Assembly: GCA_029959085.1 (NCBI GenBank)
Contig: JARWIR010000005.1
Span: forward strand, 50,780,850 to 50,844,849
DNA length: 64,000 nucleotides
Source of the DNA: Nemophila menziesii
Taxonomy: Eukaryota; Streptophyta; Magnoliopsida; Boraginales; Hydrophyllaceae
Reading direction: 5' to 3'
The notes below the pieces were generated by a model. It saw only the letters and a list, made by a program, of their open reading frames with translations. It had not been told where the DNA came from and searched no databases. Made by a program: the position numbers and the translations under genes. This document shows, piece by piece, positions 12,299 through 23,837 of the stretch; within the stretch, counting starts at the first letter, position 1, and each line of letters starts with the position of its first letter.

Positions 12299-13686
12299 AA
12301 CTTTTTTAGGGTGGGAACCCATTATTCCCATCCCATATGTGTTTTAATTTCTTTCAATAAGTGTGAAGGTTGGTTTAGAAACTATTGAATATATCCTTTC
12401 AGCCGAATTATAGTAAGTTAACGATAGTAGATAGTAGATTTATAAACTTGTCTTGTATATGCTTAAAGGATTTACACGAAGTACAAATTGTAAGCATAGA
12501 AGAGATTGGTGAGCAATGCGATTGAGTGAGTTTGATTTTAAATAGCATGAGTGGTGTGTAGAACGTGAGATCTAAACTAGAGAATAAACCCTTTGATGAA
12601 AGTGCCAGAAGTGAGAAAGTAACTAATTTGTGTGGGATAAGACATGATTAAGGAGGTTATTTGTTAGCCATTTGAGCTTTTTAGCTTGTTGTCCATTATA
12701 ATTGTTATATTATCCGTCCCCGTTCTCTCTTTCCTTTCTAAGACTTTTTATTTAGCCACACTACAATCCTTTTTATCCCTTAGATTTTTTGGACTTCTAC
12801 ATATAATCCACACTCGAATCGCGATGCTTTGACACTTGTCTAGAGCTTGGTTTTGGGGTGGTGTCTGTATGGGAATTATTATTGGTTGGGTTTTGTCCGT
12901 TGTAATTGAGATTCTTGATAACTTGTTATATATATTGCAACCTTTTGTCGGGTTAAAAAGGAAAAAGAAAAATATTTTTACAGAAAAATAAAAAATATAT
13001 ATATATGAGAAAGAAAAAGAAACATAGTGGCATGACTTCTCACATGAAAAAGGGAGTCATTTCCACTTCTGAAAATATATACATATTTTGGATCGGCAAA
13101 GTGGGATTTCTCTAGGTGATCATGGGAGGGTTATATTTGGGTTATTGGGGATACAAAATTAGTGCATCAATTGGGTTGAGTGAGAACATCTTTGATAATA
13201 ACTCAAGCTCTAGGGAGACTCGTTGATGGCTAGTGAAGAGAGAGCAAAAAGCTCACTCTAAACTATCCGAATATACGTACCACACTTAACCTAAGCCTAC
13301 ATTACATCCTTAAAGACCTTAGGATTCTTGACTATACACTTTAGGAGCTTTCAAATTATAGAGAGTAATTAGATGAACCTTAGAAACTATGTGAGGATCG
13401 AGAAACATCCTATAGCCACCATTGTGAACTATGGAAGAACCTCACTTAGCGCATTGCAAAACTAATTTGATCTTGAAATTTATTTGCATGTATTGTATAT
13501 TTGATAGGTGTATACTTGATTTCGTTTCTATATTATACTATATGAGACTTGTTAAATTTGTGCTTTAGTGTCATTCATTATATTTTCTATTCTTTCTCGT
13601 TTCTTTGAGCTTATCTGAGTTAGACCCTTCTAAACTCTGTTTCTTTTCTATTTTGCCGGAACGACAAATCTTTGAGTTGGGGGTCT

Positions 13687-15271
13687 TTTTGTATATTTTT
13701 TTGTGATGGACAAGTCGATTCATATGAGATTATTTTGGGAGTTTATTGGGCCTAAGTGAGGGATTTCCCCCTGTTATTTGCTATATTTCACTTTTACTTC
13801 AAGTTTTGGACTTAATAATATTTATAGTGCTTTTTGTTATTTAAGTGTATGTTAAGTGTATAGCTTTTTGGTACATTATTGATACAAGGGTCCAAGATAA
13901 AGAGAAGAAATCAAAAAGTCAATATATACTCAAGTCAAAGCAAAAATTGAGCTTAGAGCCACTTTGGGAAGGTAAAGTGTTTGTTAGAGATATCATTGCA
14001 CCTTAGTCTTTCAGACACTATGACTTCTTGGTCAGAGCTTTGGACCTGATTCCTTTTGAATTAGAGATATCTTAAAGTCAGGGTCGTTTCGCAAGTGACA
14101 GAAGTCAATTCGGAGTTAAGATGAAGAAGTTATGTCATTTGCTTCCAATCGTGGTTCGAACTAGATTTCTGGTTAGTAAAACTGGTTAGGCCCCTTCCAA
14201 CCATAATTTTACATGCCTAAAGGGGGCCCAAACGTATTAAGAGGTTATATAAGCTATTCTTCCATCCCCCTATTATACAGGCTTTATTATCCAGACTTAT
14301 CCATCATCTCATAAAGGGGGGAACGGTCAAGGCATAAGGGAGAGGAGAAGACAAGGGTTTGTCTATGAACCCAGCCATTCTACCTCAACCATTCACTGGT
14401 TTCCTTCATCGTTAATAGTAACTTAAATTTATTTTGTCTTTTAAACATGATCATGTCCTTAGTTTTAATTAGTTTTCCTTTAATTTGTTATTCTTCTATT
14501 ATGAACTAAACCCACATTGCTTGAGGATGCTAACATAAGACTTTGTGCCTAGCCTTTTAATTGAGTTATTGTATTTGGGATATCATGGTGATATTGAATT
14601 ATGTTGGGTTTATTATTTATTCCATTATCTTATGTATTTGTTATAGATACTCCAGTGCTCTGGCAAGTAGTAGGCAACTATCGTAGTTAAGCTAACACCT
14701 GGATGGGGGGTTTAATTACAGACGTAGTGCATAAGCGCATAGTGTGAGGCATTGAACCATAAGGTTTGTCCGCTAGGTAGTCACTGAGGGTTGATGAATT
14801 TAACTCATCTGATAGCCAGATGGTGTGTACGGTTGAGCTCTAGGATCACCCTGACCGAGTGTTAGAGTGCATTTGAATCCTGGCTAATGTGAACACACCC
14901 ACTCACCCATATCGATAACAAGATTAATTAGCGACATAAACTATTGTAGAAATTCCTCAAGCAATCATCTCCTATTAGTTCATCCTTTTATTTATTTACA
15001 TATTTATCTTCATTCTTAGTTTCATATTTATTGTAATTACTTTATGATCAATTGTTGATCATAATTGAAAACCAAACAAACATTTTCATCTTCAATTCCT
15101 AGTATTTATTTATTTCGATTACAAGCTTCACGCATTTATACAAGATTAAACACCATTAAAAGAAATTAATTCGTGGGAAAACGATAACCCTACTTATTGC
15201 TTTTACTTGTCCCTGGTCCTTACAGTGCGGAGTTGTCACCCCATTTATATTTTATCACACATCAGGTAACA
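13687..15271 (+). repeat. B3 LTR
   Basis: The start follows TTTGAGTTGGGGGTCT but its first bases have decayed (TTTTGTATAT instead of TGATGTCTCC). The end is approximate, after TTATCACACATCAGG. The body aligns with the other LTRs. Confidence 0.7.
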
Positions 15272-15595
15272 ACCTTAAGTAAGTCATGAGTGGAAAGGAA
15301 TAAAGTTAGTTGGCTATTACACAACCTGGAAAGATCGGATATCATTTTATAGCCGCCACTTTGAGCCAAGTAAGAATGATTTTTTTGCATTGAGAAGCTA
15401 AATTCTTGATATTTTGACATTTTTTATTACTTGTCTGATTAGTATTTTCATGTTTATTTATATTGAATGAGCTTTATTCTAAGGTGTCTTTAAATTTCTT
15501 GGGATCCATTGCATGTCTCAACATAATACTTTTGGTTCTTTGGTATATGGTTGTTCTTACGTTGTCGGGAAAAAAATGCTTTGAGTTGGGGATCT
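15272..15595 (+). other. B3 unit: 3' UTR tail only
   Basis: About 320 bases corresponding to the last part of the UTR (compare 50700-50982 of D), with a decayed second hairpin and the tract TTTGAGTTGGGGATCT. The small open frame across 15463-15708 spans the UTR/LTR junction and is not a gene. Confidence 0.7.
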
Positions 15596-16754
15596 TGATG
15601 TCCCATAGTTTTTTATATATCTTGATACTTCCAAAACATCATTTCCGGTTTCAATTCGACTATAAGTTGGTATTTGTCCCTTTATTTGGTATATATTTAA
15701 ATTCTTAGCTAGTACGTGGGATTTAACATGTTTTAGAGCAATTTAAGGTATTTTTTGTTTTGATTGTGTAGCTCATAGAAACATGTAATTTCTGAGGAAG
15801 TAAAGGCCAAGATAGGGAGTCAAGAATCTAAGAAAACATCCAATATGAGTGGAAAAGAGACCAAGAAAAACAATGAAGTCAAAAGGGTCAATAATAGATA
15901 AATCACCAAAACTGGAAAAACGACTTCATTAACATAGAAAACTCATGACAAATAAATTTGAAGAAATTTGAGCATACCCTTTTAGCACGTGTTGACCCTT
16001 GAATTATAGTTCACGTGAGAAGAAACATATCACACTTTATATTTGAAATGAATAAGTTATAAGAGTTTTTGAAAGATGACTTTAACCGTCCGAATTTAAC
16101 AAAGGAGTTCACAGACAACTTTTGACCCAATTTTCGGGCCCACTAATTAAACCTCATATTTACACTTTGTACATAATAGTAGTTTTCATAATTTTAGACA
16201 AAATTTACTTATTATTTACTGTGTAAGAAAGATTGAAGCAAGGAGCATAAGGACATAAGCCAAACAACACAATATTCTGTATTTTGTAATGTTCTTCCAA
16301 CAAATTTTAATTATGTTTCTATTTTTTTAATATTATCATGATCTAGACTCTTATTTAGCTTGGTAAGATATATTATGAACACTAGACTATAAATATTAGG
16401 GATTTGTTTGATTTTGGGATTTTTATTTGATTGATGGCTAACTGCATTCTTTATTATATTATCTTATATGAATTTGTTTTTCATTATGATGTGGACCATG
16501 TTTAATTAGACTCAATTTATAAATTACACTAGATGGGGGTTTATAGATGAGCCTAAATAATAGGAGTGTTTAATCGTTATGACCTGGAAGATCTTACGAG
16601 TTTACTCAGTCGTTGAATGTGTAAAATCTACAAGCGCCTAACAGACTGTAGGTATATCTTGAAGAAAGTATTAGATTTAGAAGGTATCCACCTAATTCAC
16701 TCGGAAGAGTTATATGATGATATTAGATCCTCGGTTAATATAATAGTTACACAT
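15596..16754 (+). repeat. B4 LTR, left part, split by element G
   Basis: Starts TGATGTCCC after a polypurine tract. It is interrupted at CACAT (16750-16754), the target duplication of G, and resumes at 31069. The two parts add up to 1516 bp, the normal LTR length of this family, which confirms the nesting. Confidence 0.85.
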
Positions 16755-17304
16755 TGATGTCTCCCTAATTGTTCTTATTTTCGACCCTTAGGAGACATCA
16801 TTTTTGGTGTTTATTTAATTAATTTGATAGACTTTTGGACTAAATATGCAATAATCCGGAATTCCCTTTTTATTTCTAGCATTTTTAATGTATTAAACTT
16901 TTGCGCGTAATATTGGTATTTTTAGTGTAAAGTTTACAGGTTTTAGATGTTAGCTAGGAGAGGAATCCGAGGAGAAAGTCAAAGATCGTGAATTAGAGTC
17001 AAGACTTGAAGATAAATCCTGAAGATATTATTTTTAGAGCTGAAAATCCATTTTCCAGGCCATAGAGTGCTGATTTCGAGGTGCTTAAACGATGATTTAG
17101 CCGCTGACCTTTGAAGAGAAAACATTCCTTATCGAGTTACGGAACTTTAGCAACTGGAATGAGGTCAATCGGAGTCATAGCGCATCAGGAAAAGCCGTTT
17201 TAGTGAAGGTGTATCAGCAGTTACGGGATTTTGGGCTTAGAAATTGGGTTTGGACATTTAATTAGTGTTTTATTTTCTGGTCCAAGCCCTAATCCGTTTT
17301 TATG

Positions 17305-17315
17305 CTTATAAAAGG
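17305..17315 (+). promoter_or_regulatory. Probable TATA box of the G 5' LTR
   Basis: CTTATAAAAGG about 550 bases into the LTR, also present at the matching place in the 3' LTR (near 30056-30065). It is the expected RNA polymerase II promoter of the element. The LINE has inserted about 320 bases downstream, inside the transcribed part. Confidence 0.6.
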
Positions 17316-17637
17316 AGGTCTGGACTTCTATTTTTCAGACAATTCATTCTTTACAATTAAAAACATCAGAGAGAAGCAACAGAAGGAAGGAAGAAGAAGC
17401 TGCTAGAGCTGGAGTGGGTCTATAGCTCCGTTCTCAGTCATTCCAATTCCGGAAATTAGGTTTCTTTTATCTTTTATTTTTAATCAGTTATGAATTCCAT
17501 TTATTTTAATTTAGTATTTCTTTTTAATATGAGCTAAACAATTCATAGTGCTTGAGAACAAACAATGGGTGAATCCCAATTTTATGAAATAACGAATGTT
17601 GAATTTGGGTTTTTATTGAATTAAACTAGATTAGGGC

Positions 17638-17926
17638 GAAAAAGTTAAGTCAATGAGAGTCAACTCACTAAAAAACCCTCTCTAGCCTTTCATACTTTCT
17701 AATTTTTATTTCACAAATCCGTTTTGTTTTTTTTCCTCTTTTTTAACTTTTCAGCCACTTTTTGCTTTTTTCCTTAGCCGATCTGGTGTTAATCCCCATA
17801 ATCTGGGATCTAGCATCAAATTGACTTCAAAAATATTATCCATTCATCTCTGCTTTTCAACCGACCACCACTTCAAATATATCCCAACCCTTAACCTAAC
17901 CTGCTACGTCGTGTTTAACTCTCACA
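17638..17926 (+). promoter_or_regulatory. LINE 5' UTR
   Basis: 289 bases between the target duplication and the ORF1 start, pyrimidine-rich in its middle. L1 elements carry an internal promoter here; I see no recognisable motif that proves it. Confidence 0.5.
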
Positions 17927-19156
17927 ATGACGAAGGTGTTGAAATCTAGTAAAGTAAATCAAGCGAGTAGCTCTAATCAAAAACCCAAAACGAAGTATAG
18001 AGATATAACGCGAGAAATGTTATCACCGAGTCCTAATCTTCTCAATACGCCTGAATCATATAACGAAGAAGAAGTGAGTACTAAAATGAATGAGATCTCA
18101 GACAAATCGGTGCAAAAGGCAGTTGAGAATGAGTCACAGAAGGTAGATCGAGGTGAATCGGTGGAAGAAGAAAGAGTACCTAACGCAACGAAAAGTGTAC
18201 CATGGTCAAATCTATTTGGTAGTTGCGCGAGTGGAACTATGAAATTAGAACATCACTCTCCATCTAAGTTTAATGGTAAGAAGCTGATTAAACCACCTCA
18301 AGATGTACTTGATGAAGGAGCTGAACAGTGGTCCAACAGTCTGGTAGGGCAATTTCTTGACAATCCTCCTCCGTTTTATGCCATTGTTAATTTTGTAAAG
18401 TTCCAGTGGAGCAAACTGGGTAGAGTGGACATTAAATCGAGCTCAAAAGGGATTGTAGTATTTCGGTTTGAAAATCAACAATATTATAATAAGGCTTTAG
18501 AGCAAATATGGAATATAAATGGCAAACCGCTATTACTAAGGCCATGGAAACCGGAGATGCAGTTCGATAAAATTGATATTTCAAAGGTTCCTATCTGGGT
18601 TAAGTTGATAAATGTTCCTATGAACTTATGGACACAAAGAGGACTTAGCTATGTTGCTAGTGGAGTAGGAGTTCCCTTACAGATGGACTCAGTCACTGAA
18701 TCTAAAACGAGATTGGGATACGCCAGAGTTTGTGTTGAAATAGACACAAATGAAGAATTACCTGATGATTTATTAGTTGACAATGGATTAGAAGAATTGC
18801 AGACAGTTCAGATTGAATACGAATGGAAGCCTACTATATGTACAAAATGTAAGAGGTTTGGGCATGTAGAAGGAAAGTGCAATAACATTCAGAAGGTGTG
18901 GGTGCCAAAGAAGGTGATTAATAGTGATGAGCAAGGTACTAACAAAGACAAAGGGAAAATGATAAGTGAAGAATGGAATGTTGTTAGAGGAAGTAAGAAA
19001 AATAATAGGCAAAATGGAGAATGTAGCTCGATTAGTAATACAAATCAATTTGAGAGGTTACAAAAGGATAATGAAGAGGTGATAGATCAAGATGTAATGG
19101 GGTTTATCACTAATCATAATAGAGGAGAAGAAATAACTAGACCACCGAATATATGA
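17927..19156 (+). CDS. LINE ORF1: nucleic-acid-binding protein
   Basis: 409 residues, full length for plant L1 ORF1. The N-terminal 90 residues are charged and low-complexity. A central region (about 125-290) has the look of the plant DUF4283 domain, with LLLRPWKPEMQF and VPIWVKLINVPMNLW. A CCHC zinc knuckle follows (C305, C308, H313, C318), then a basic tail. The family packages the LINE RNA as a ribonucleoprotein and helps import and target-primed reverse transcription. The stop overlaps the ORF2 start in ATGA, so ORF2 is probably reached by termination-reinitiation. No defect seen. Confidence 0.92.
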   Translation: MTKVLKSSKVNQASSSNQKPKTKYRDITREMLSPSPNLLNTPESYNEEEVSTKMNEISDKSVQKAVENESQKVDRGESVEEERVPNATKSVPWSNLFGSCASGTMKLEHHSPSKFNGKKLIKPPQDVLDEGAEQWSNSLVGQFLDNPPPFYAIVNFVKFQWSKLGRVDIKSSSKGIVVFRFENQQYYNKALEQIWNINGKPLLLRPWKPEMQFDKIDISKVPIWVKLINVPMNLWTQRGLSYVASGVGVPLQMDSVTESKTRLGYARVCVEIDTNEELPDDLLVDNGLEELQTVQIEYEWKPTICTKCKRFGHVEGKCNNIQKVWVPKKVINSDEQGTNKDKGKMISEEWNVVRGSKKNNRQNGECSSISNTNQFERLQKDNEEVIDQDVMGFITNHNRGEEITRPPNI

Positions 19157-22100
19157 ATTGCCTAGCTTGGAATGTAAGGGGTCTAAACAATGTAATAAGG
19201 CAGCTTGATGTCAAGGATTTTATTTTTGAAAATAAGATTAGAATAGTTGGACTTCTTGAAACAAAAGTAAAGGTGAACAACTATTCTGAGATAGTAAATA
19301 AATATTTCTCTAGTATGGAAATGATTCACAATTATGGTAATGATATTAGTGGAAGGATTTGGTTATTATGGGATCAGAAGTATGTAGAAATTAAGCTAAT
19401 TTCACAATCTGCTCAAGCTATTCTGGTGAGTGTTAAAATAGTTGAAAATCAGGATGAATTTTATTTAGCCATGGTATATGCGAGTAGTGATAGTGGAGAG
19501 AGAAAGATGTTATGGCGAGACATGAGAGAATGGAGTACAAAATATGATAAGGAAAGATTATGTATCATGGGAGATTTTAATGAGATCCTTAAGATACAGG
19601 ATAGAATCAACTGTACTGTATTAGATAAAGGGGCTCAAGAATTTAATTGTTGTATTGAAGATGCAGAGTTAATAGAGCATGGATATGGAGGTCATTATTT
19701 TACCTGGACAAACAAAAGTGATTCATACAATATTCGAGCTAGCAAGATAGATAGGGTATTTATAAATGCGAGATGGTTGGATACACTTACATCTAGTGTG
19801 ATAATTCACTCACCCTCAACTTCAGATCATTGCCCTGTGAAGCTCAGCTTAGCAAGTAAAAAAAGACAGATTGCGAGTCAGTTTAGGTTCTTTGATGTTT
19901 GGGTAAAGCATGAGAAGTTTAATGAGATTGTGAAGCAAGCCTGGAATGTTAAGGTAGATGGGAATCATATGTTTGTTCTATGTATGAAGCAGAAGTACAC
20001 AAAAATGGCTTTAAAGAAATTAAATAATATGTATTTTAAAAGAAATTCGAGCAACATAGAGCTGATTAAATCTCAACTAAATAAAGTGCAGTTGAAAATA
20101 ATGGAAGGAAACTTTGACTCAAGTAACATTACAGAAGAAAAAATTCTTAGTGCAGATCTTGAGGATGCTATTTTAACTCAACACAAAATTTTGAGGCAAA
20201 AAGCCAAAATCATATTTAACAATGAAATGGATAGTAATACGGCGTATTATCATCGTATAATTAAAGGAAGGGTAGCTAGGAACAATGTTACTCTACTAAT
20301 CAAAGATGATGGAGAAAGAATAGAAGATCCGAATTTAATTAAAGATGAATTTGTTAACTTTTATAAACAGCTACTAGGTACAAGAGATGAAAAAGAGGAG
20401 TTTTGCTCTAGTAATGTAATTAAACTGCTTATAGGGAAACAGTTAAATGAAGAACAGAGAGAAGCTCTAATTTCGCCTATCACAGAATTAGAGATTAAAA
20501 ATGCTCTGTTCTCTATGAATCCAAGGAAGAGCCCAGGACCAGATGGTCTGAATTCTACTTTCTATAAAGAATCTTGGGAAATAGTTGGAGAGGATTTTAC
20601 AAAGGCTATTAAACAAAGTTTTGAAAACTGTAAGTTGCTCAAACAGGTTAACACTACAAATATTGTACTTATACCTAAGGAAAAAAAACCATCTAATGTA
20701 AAGAAGTTCAGGCCCATCTCATGTACTAATACAACCTATAAGACTATTGCGAGGATTATGAGTAAGAGATTGAAGAAAATTATGCCCTCTATTATTTCTT
20801 TAAATCAAGCAGCTTATGTAGAAGACAGGTATATTGGTGATAACATCCTAGTAGCTCAGGACATTATGTTGGGTTATGAGAAGAAAAATAAGGTCTCAAA
20901 CTGCACAATAAACCTTGATCTCCAAAAAGCGTATGACAGTGTGAATTGGGGGTTTTTGATCAATACTTTAGAAGCCTTTAACTTTCCAAGAAAATTTATA
21001 AAGTGGATAAAAATGTGTGTATGTTCTCCTACCTATTTAGTGTGTGTGAATGGTGAACCATGTGGTTTTTTTGAAGGAAGGAGAGGGTTGAGGCAGGGGG
21101 ATCCCCTCTCACCCTACCTCTTTGCTATGTGTATGGAGGTTTTTACTGGCTTATTTAAACATCTAGCAAATAAGGATGAGTTTAATTATCATCAAAAATG
21201 TGAAGCAATGAAGCTTAACCACATCATTTTCGCAGATGACCTACTGGTGTTCTTTAAAGCTCAGATTGGGACAGCTAAGATTATAAAAGAAGGCTTAAAT
21301 CTGTTTTCCAGATTATCTGGATTACAGATTAATTATCAAAAAAGTGAAATATATGTTAGTGGAAAAAATACAATGATTGAAAAGGAAATATCGCAGGTCT
21401 TGAATATCAAAATAGGTGTATTACCAGTAAGATACTTAGGTGTCCCCCTGCATTCAAAAAAATTGAGTGTAGAGGAAGGTAATAAACTTGTTGACAAGAT
21501 ATACAATACTATAAGCCAATGGACTTCAAAGAATCTTTCATACTCGGGTAGAATTGAACGGATTAAGACAATAATAATTAGCAAGGTACTCTATTGGTGT
21601 AGGGTATTTCTTCTACCAAAACAAGTTATTTATAAGTTAAATCAGCTCATGAATAGTTTTCTATGGAAGGGCAACATGGAAGGAGCTTATGGAGCAAAAA
21701 TAGCGTGGGAGAGTGTATGTAAGAGCAAAGAAAAAGGTGGTTTGGGAATACCAAACTTAGAGAATTTAAATATTGTATGCCTTCTATTTACATTCTGGAG
21801 AATGTATTCTCAAGAACATAACTTGTGGAGTCAGTGGGTGAAATATAACATAGTAAAAGGTAGATGTATTTGGAGTATAGAGGATAATAATGGAGGTACA
21901 TGGATTTGGAGAAAGTTACTGAAAATTAGAAGCTTAGCATATGATTTTATCACTCATGAAGTACATGATGGTAAGGCTACATTTCTCATTTGGGATAGAT
22001 GGATAAAGGGGCAGAATATTCAAGAGATATTAGGTATAAATCTGGAAAAGGATAACTTAAATAGCAACAAAACAGTGTATAACTGCTATGGTAAAGATAG

Positions 22101-22752
22101 GTGGAGACTTCCTCCTTGTGTTGGTCAGATATTGCCTATATTAACTAATGTTAAGCTTCATAGTAGATGTGATAAAAAGATCTGGAGCGAAAGTGATAAA
22201 AGGGGTTTCTCGTTCAAAAAAACCTTATCTAAAATAAATAGTATGTCACAAACTGAGGATTTTAAGTGGAGTAGCTTTATTTGGGCTAAGGCAAATATAC
22301 CAAGATGCTCCTTCATGGCATGGTTAGCAATTCAAAATAGGCTAAGCACTAAGAAAAGGATGCTTGAATGGGGTTTTCAAATCAACCCTTTATGCAGTTT
22401 CTGCAAGGCAGTTAGTGAGGATAATATACACTTATTTTTCTCATGTTCATACACTAAAAGAATCTTAGTCAGAATTTTGAAGGTGTGTGATATATCTTGG
22501 ACTCTGAAAGATTTTGAAGACCTTTATGATAAATTAGCTGCTTTAAAGAATGATGAAATGAAGATGGTAATTAGCTTGTTAATTACTACTTTTATATATA
22601 TTACATGGTGGCAAAGGAATGAGATTGAGCATGATGGGGTTATTATGAATGAAGAACAAATGGTAGGAAGAATATGCAGTATGGTGAAGATGAAAATGCA
22701 GGAAAGGAGTTTAAAGAGTAATAAAGTTAATCAAATAGTTGAGAGATTGTAA
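19153..22752 (+). CDS. LINE ORF2: endonuclease-reverse transcriptase
   Basis: 1199 residues. An apurinic-type endonuclease (1 to about 230) has WNVRGL at the start, GDFN at 140-143 and SDHCPV with D225/H226. The reverse transcriptase follows: FRPIS at 519, DLQKAYDSVNW, GLRQGDPLSPYLF near 645, and the catalytic FADD with D695/D696, then YLGVPL. The C-terminus (about 1030-1115) has the zinc-binding domain found after plant LINE reverse transcriptases (IPRCSFMAWLAIQNRL, then CSFC and the H/C pair). The enzyme nicks DNA and primes cDNA at the nick. All key residues checked are present and the frame is open, so activity is possible. Confidence 0.95.
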   Translation: MNCLAWNVRGLNNVIRQLDVKDFIFENKIRIVGLLETKVKVNNYSEIVNKYFSSMEMIHNYGNDISGRIWLLWDQKYVEIKLISQSAQAILVSVKIVENQDEFYLAMVYASSDSGERKMLWRDMREWSTKYDKERLCIMGDFNEILKIQDRINCTVLDKGAQEFNCCIEDAELIEHGYGGHYFTWTNKSDSYNIRASKIDRVFINARWLDTLTSSVIIHSPSTSDHCPVKLSLASKKRQIASQFRFFDVWVKHEKFNEIVKQAWNVKVDGNHMFVLCMKQKYTKMALKKLNNMYFKRNSSNIELIKSQLNKVQLKIMEGNFDSSNITEEKILSADLEDAILTQHKILRQKAKIIFNNEMDSNTAYYHRIIKGRVARNNVTLLIKDDGERIEDPNLIKDEFVNFYKQLLGTRDEKEEFCSSNVIKLLIGKQLNEEQREALISPITELEIKNALFSMNPRKSPGPDGLNSTFYKESWEIVGEDFTKAIKQSFENCKLLKQVNTTNIVLIPKEKKPSNVKKFRPISCTNTTYKTIARIMSKRLKKIMPSIISLNQAAYVEDRYIGDNILVAQDIMLGYEKKNKVSNCTINLDLQKAYDSVNWGFLINTLEAFNFPRKFIKWIKMCVCSPTYLVCVNGEPCGFFEGRRGLRQGDPLSPYLFAMCMEVFTGLFKHLANKDEFNYHQKCEAMKLNHIIFADDLLVFFKAQIGTAKIIKEGLNLFSRLSGLQINYQKSEIYVSGKNTMIEKEISQVLNIKIGVLPVRYLGVPLHSKKLSVEEGNKLVDKIYNTISQWTSKNLSYSGRIERIKTIIISKVLYWCRVFLLPKQVIYKLNQLMNSFLWKGNMEGAYGAKIAWESVCKSKEKGGLGIPNLENLNIVCLLFTFWRMYSQEHNLWSQWVKYNIVKGRCIWSIEDNNGGTWIWRKLLKIRSLAYDFITHEVHDGKATFLIWDRWIKGQNIQEILGINLEKDNLNSNKTVYNCYGKDRWRLPPCVGQILPILTNVKLHSRCDKKIWSESDKRGFSFKKTLSKINSMSQTEDFKWSSFIWAKANIPRCSFMAWLAIQNRLSTKKRMLEWGFQINPLCSFCKAVSEDNIHLFFSCSYTKRILVRILKVCDISWTLKDFEDLYDKLAALKNDEMKMVISLLITTFIYITWWQRNEIEHDGVIMNEEQMVGRICSMVKMKMQERSLKSNKVNQIVERL

Positions 22753-23013
22753 TTTTTAGTCTTAATGAGCTATTCTGTATTTTTGTTAGCCAAATCCTTG
22801 TAATAGTTGATTTAGAAGTCCATAAATAGTGGGCCGAAAGTTATTAAGTATGTAATGTTTTATTTTTTTTCAAATGTAATAGTGGACTTTACAAGGTATA
22901 AGTACCCATGTTTGGGCCTTGTGCTTGTAAAAGGGGTCACTAAAAGTTTGTAAGGATCATGTAGTTGGTGTTTATTAATAAAAAGTTTGATTTGATGATC
23001 AAAAAAAAAAAAA
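22753..23013 (+). other. LINE 3' UTR and A tail
   Basis: About 250 bases after the ORF2 stop, ending TGATGATC plus a run of As from 23001. The tail merges with the As of the target duplication. Confidence 0.8.
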
Positions 23014-23028
23014 AAACTAGATTAGGGC
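23014..23028 (+). repeat. LINE target-site duplication (right copy)
   Basis: AAACTAGATTAGGGC, identical to 17623-17637. The 3' LTR of G contains the single uninterrupted copy near 30373-30388. Confidence 0.9.
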
Positions 23029-23710
23029 TTTTACTCTTTTCAATAAATTGAGATTATTTTACTGTTTTTAGCGTCATGAACTAGGAACAGGTGTTAGTAT
23101 TTAGGCTATTCCAATTAGTGGCAATTGGATCATCCTGACGGAGGGTTTGAATACAGAACCATTTATTCAATCTAGGATAGAAGCTATTGATTCTGACGAA
23201 CTTAGCTAATTCTAGGGTCAATGAGGTAATAAAACTTAAACATCCAACGGTGGATCATATTTACCCTGACGGGACTAGTGACACTTTAAAATCGCCTTAT
23301 AGTCCACCCTGACGGGGGTATAAGGAATTTAGAATCCCGACCATTGTAATTGACTAATTTAGCCCTTAAACAACATAAGTTAAGAAATAGGATAGGGAGG
23401 ATCCTTGCGTTCTCAAGTGCTACTTCTCATATTGCGTTTTACATCATTTTACTTGCGTCTTAGCTTTTATTTGCATTTTAATATTTGTCTTTCATTTATT
23501 TAGTCTTAATACGAAAACCAAACAACATTTTATTATCTTTTATTTTCATAAGTGCATCAATCACTATTTGCTAGACATTGTGATCAACCATTCCGTCCTT
23601 GAAACGAATCTGTATTATCAGATATACTACTTGGGACAACCGTACACTTGCGGTTGTGGTTCGATTATGATTTGCATTTATTTAGAACACACAAAGGACC
23701 ACCAAGTTTT

Positions 23711-23728
23711 TGGCGCCGCTGCCGGGGA
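23711..23728 (+). promoter_or_regulatory. Primer binding site of G (tRNA-Asp)
   Basis: TGGCGCCGCTGCCGGGGA, one mismatch from the complement of the 3' end of plant tRNA-Asp, six bases after the LTR. It is identical to the site in E. This primer choice is typical of Athila-group elements. Confidence 0.9.
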
Positions 23729-23837
23729 CGGTAGCGTGTGACCACGGTGTTTATCCTTTAGTGATAGTGCATTTATTTTATTTTATCAGTTTTACGCTTT
23801 TTGTTTGTTAGCTTTTTCATGTTTTTAGGTTTGGTGT

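Larger units (their letters stand above)
11624..13686 (+). other. B2 unit: third-ORF remnant plus 3' UTR
   Basis: Internal region without gag or pol. 11655-11970 is a third-ORF remnant (listed separately). 11971-12260 is non-coding and I recognise nothing more in it. From 12270 the usual UTR follows: first hairpin at 12278-12298, the TGGTGTGTAGAACGTGAGATC block near 12550, a polypurine look-alike near 12845, and a second hairpin with one mismatch at 13652-13668. Confidence 0.75.
17638..23013 (+). mobile_element. Intact L1-type LINE
   Basis: A complete-looking non-LTR retrotransposon: 5' UTR (17638-17926), ORF1, ORF2, a 3' UTR of about 250 bases and an A tail (from 23001). It is flanked by a 15-base duplication AAACTAGATTAGGGC (17623-17637 and 23014-23028), whose first As are ambiguous with the tail. 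The uninterrupted sequence is preserved in the 3' LTR of G. Both ORFs are open throughout, so it could be competent. It is younger than G, because it lies within it. Confidence 0.95.
16755..23704 (+). repeat. 5' LTR of G, interrupted by a LINE
   Basis: LTR parts are 16755-17637 and 23029-23704. It starts TGATGTCTCCCTAATTG, ends GGACCACCA, and is followed by AGTTTT and the primer site. Some substitutions relative to the 3' LTR are clustered, for example near 17170 and 17330. Confidence 0.95.
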
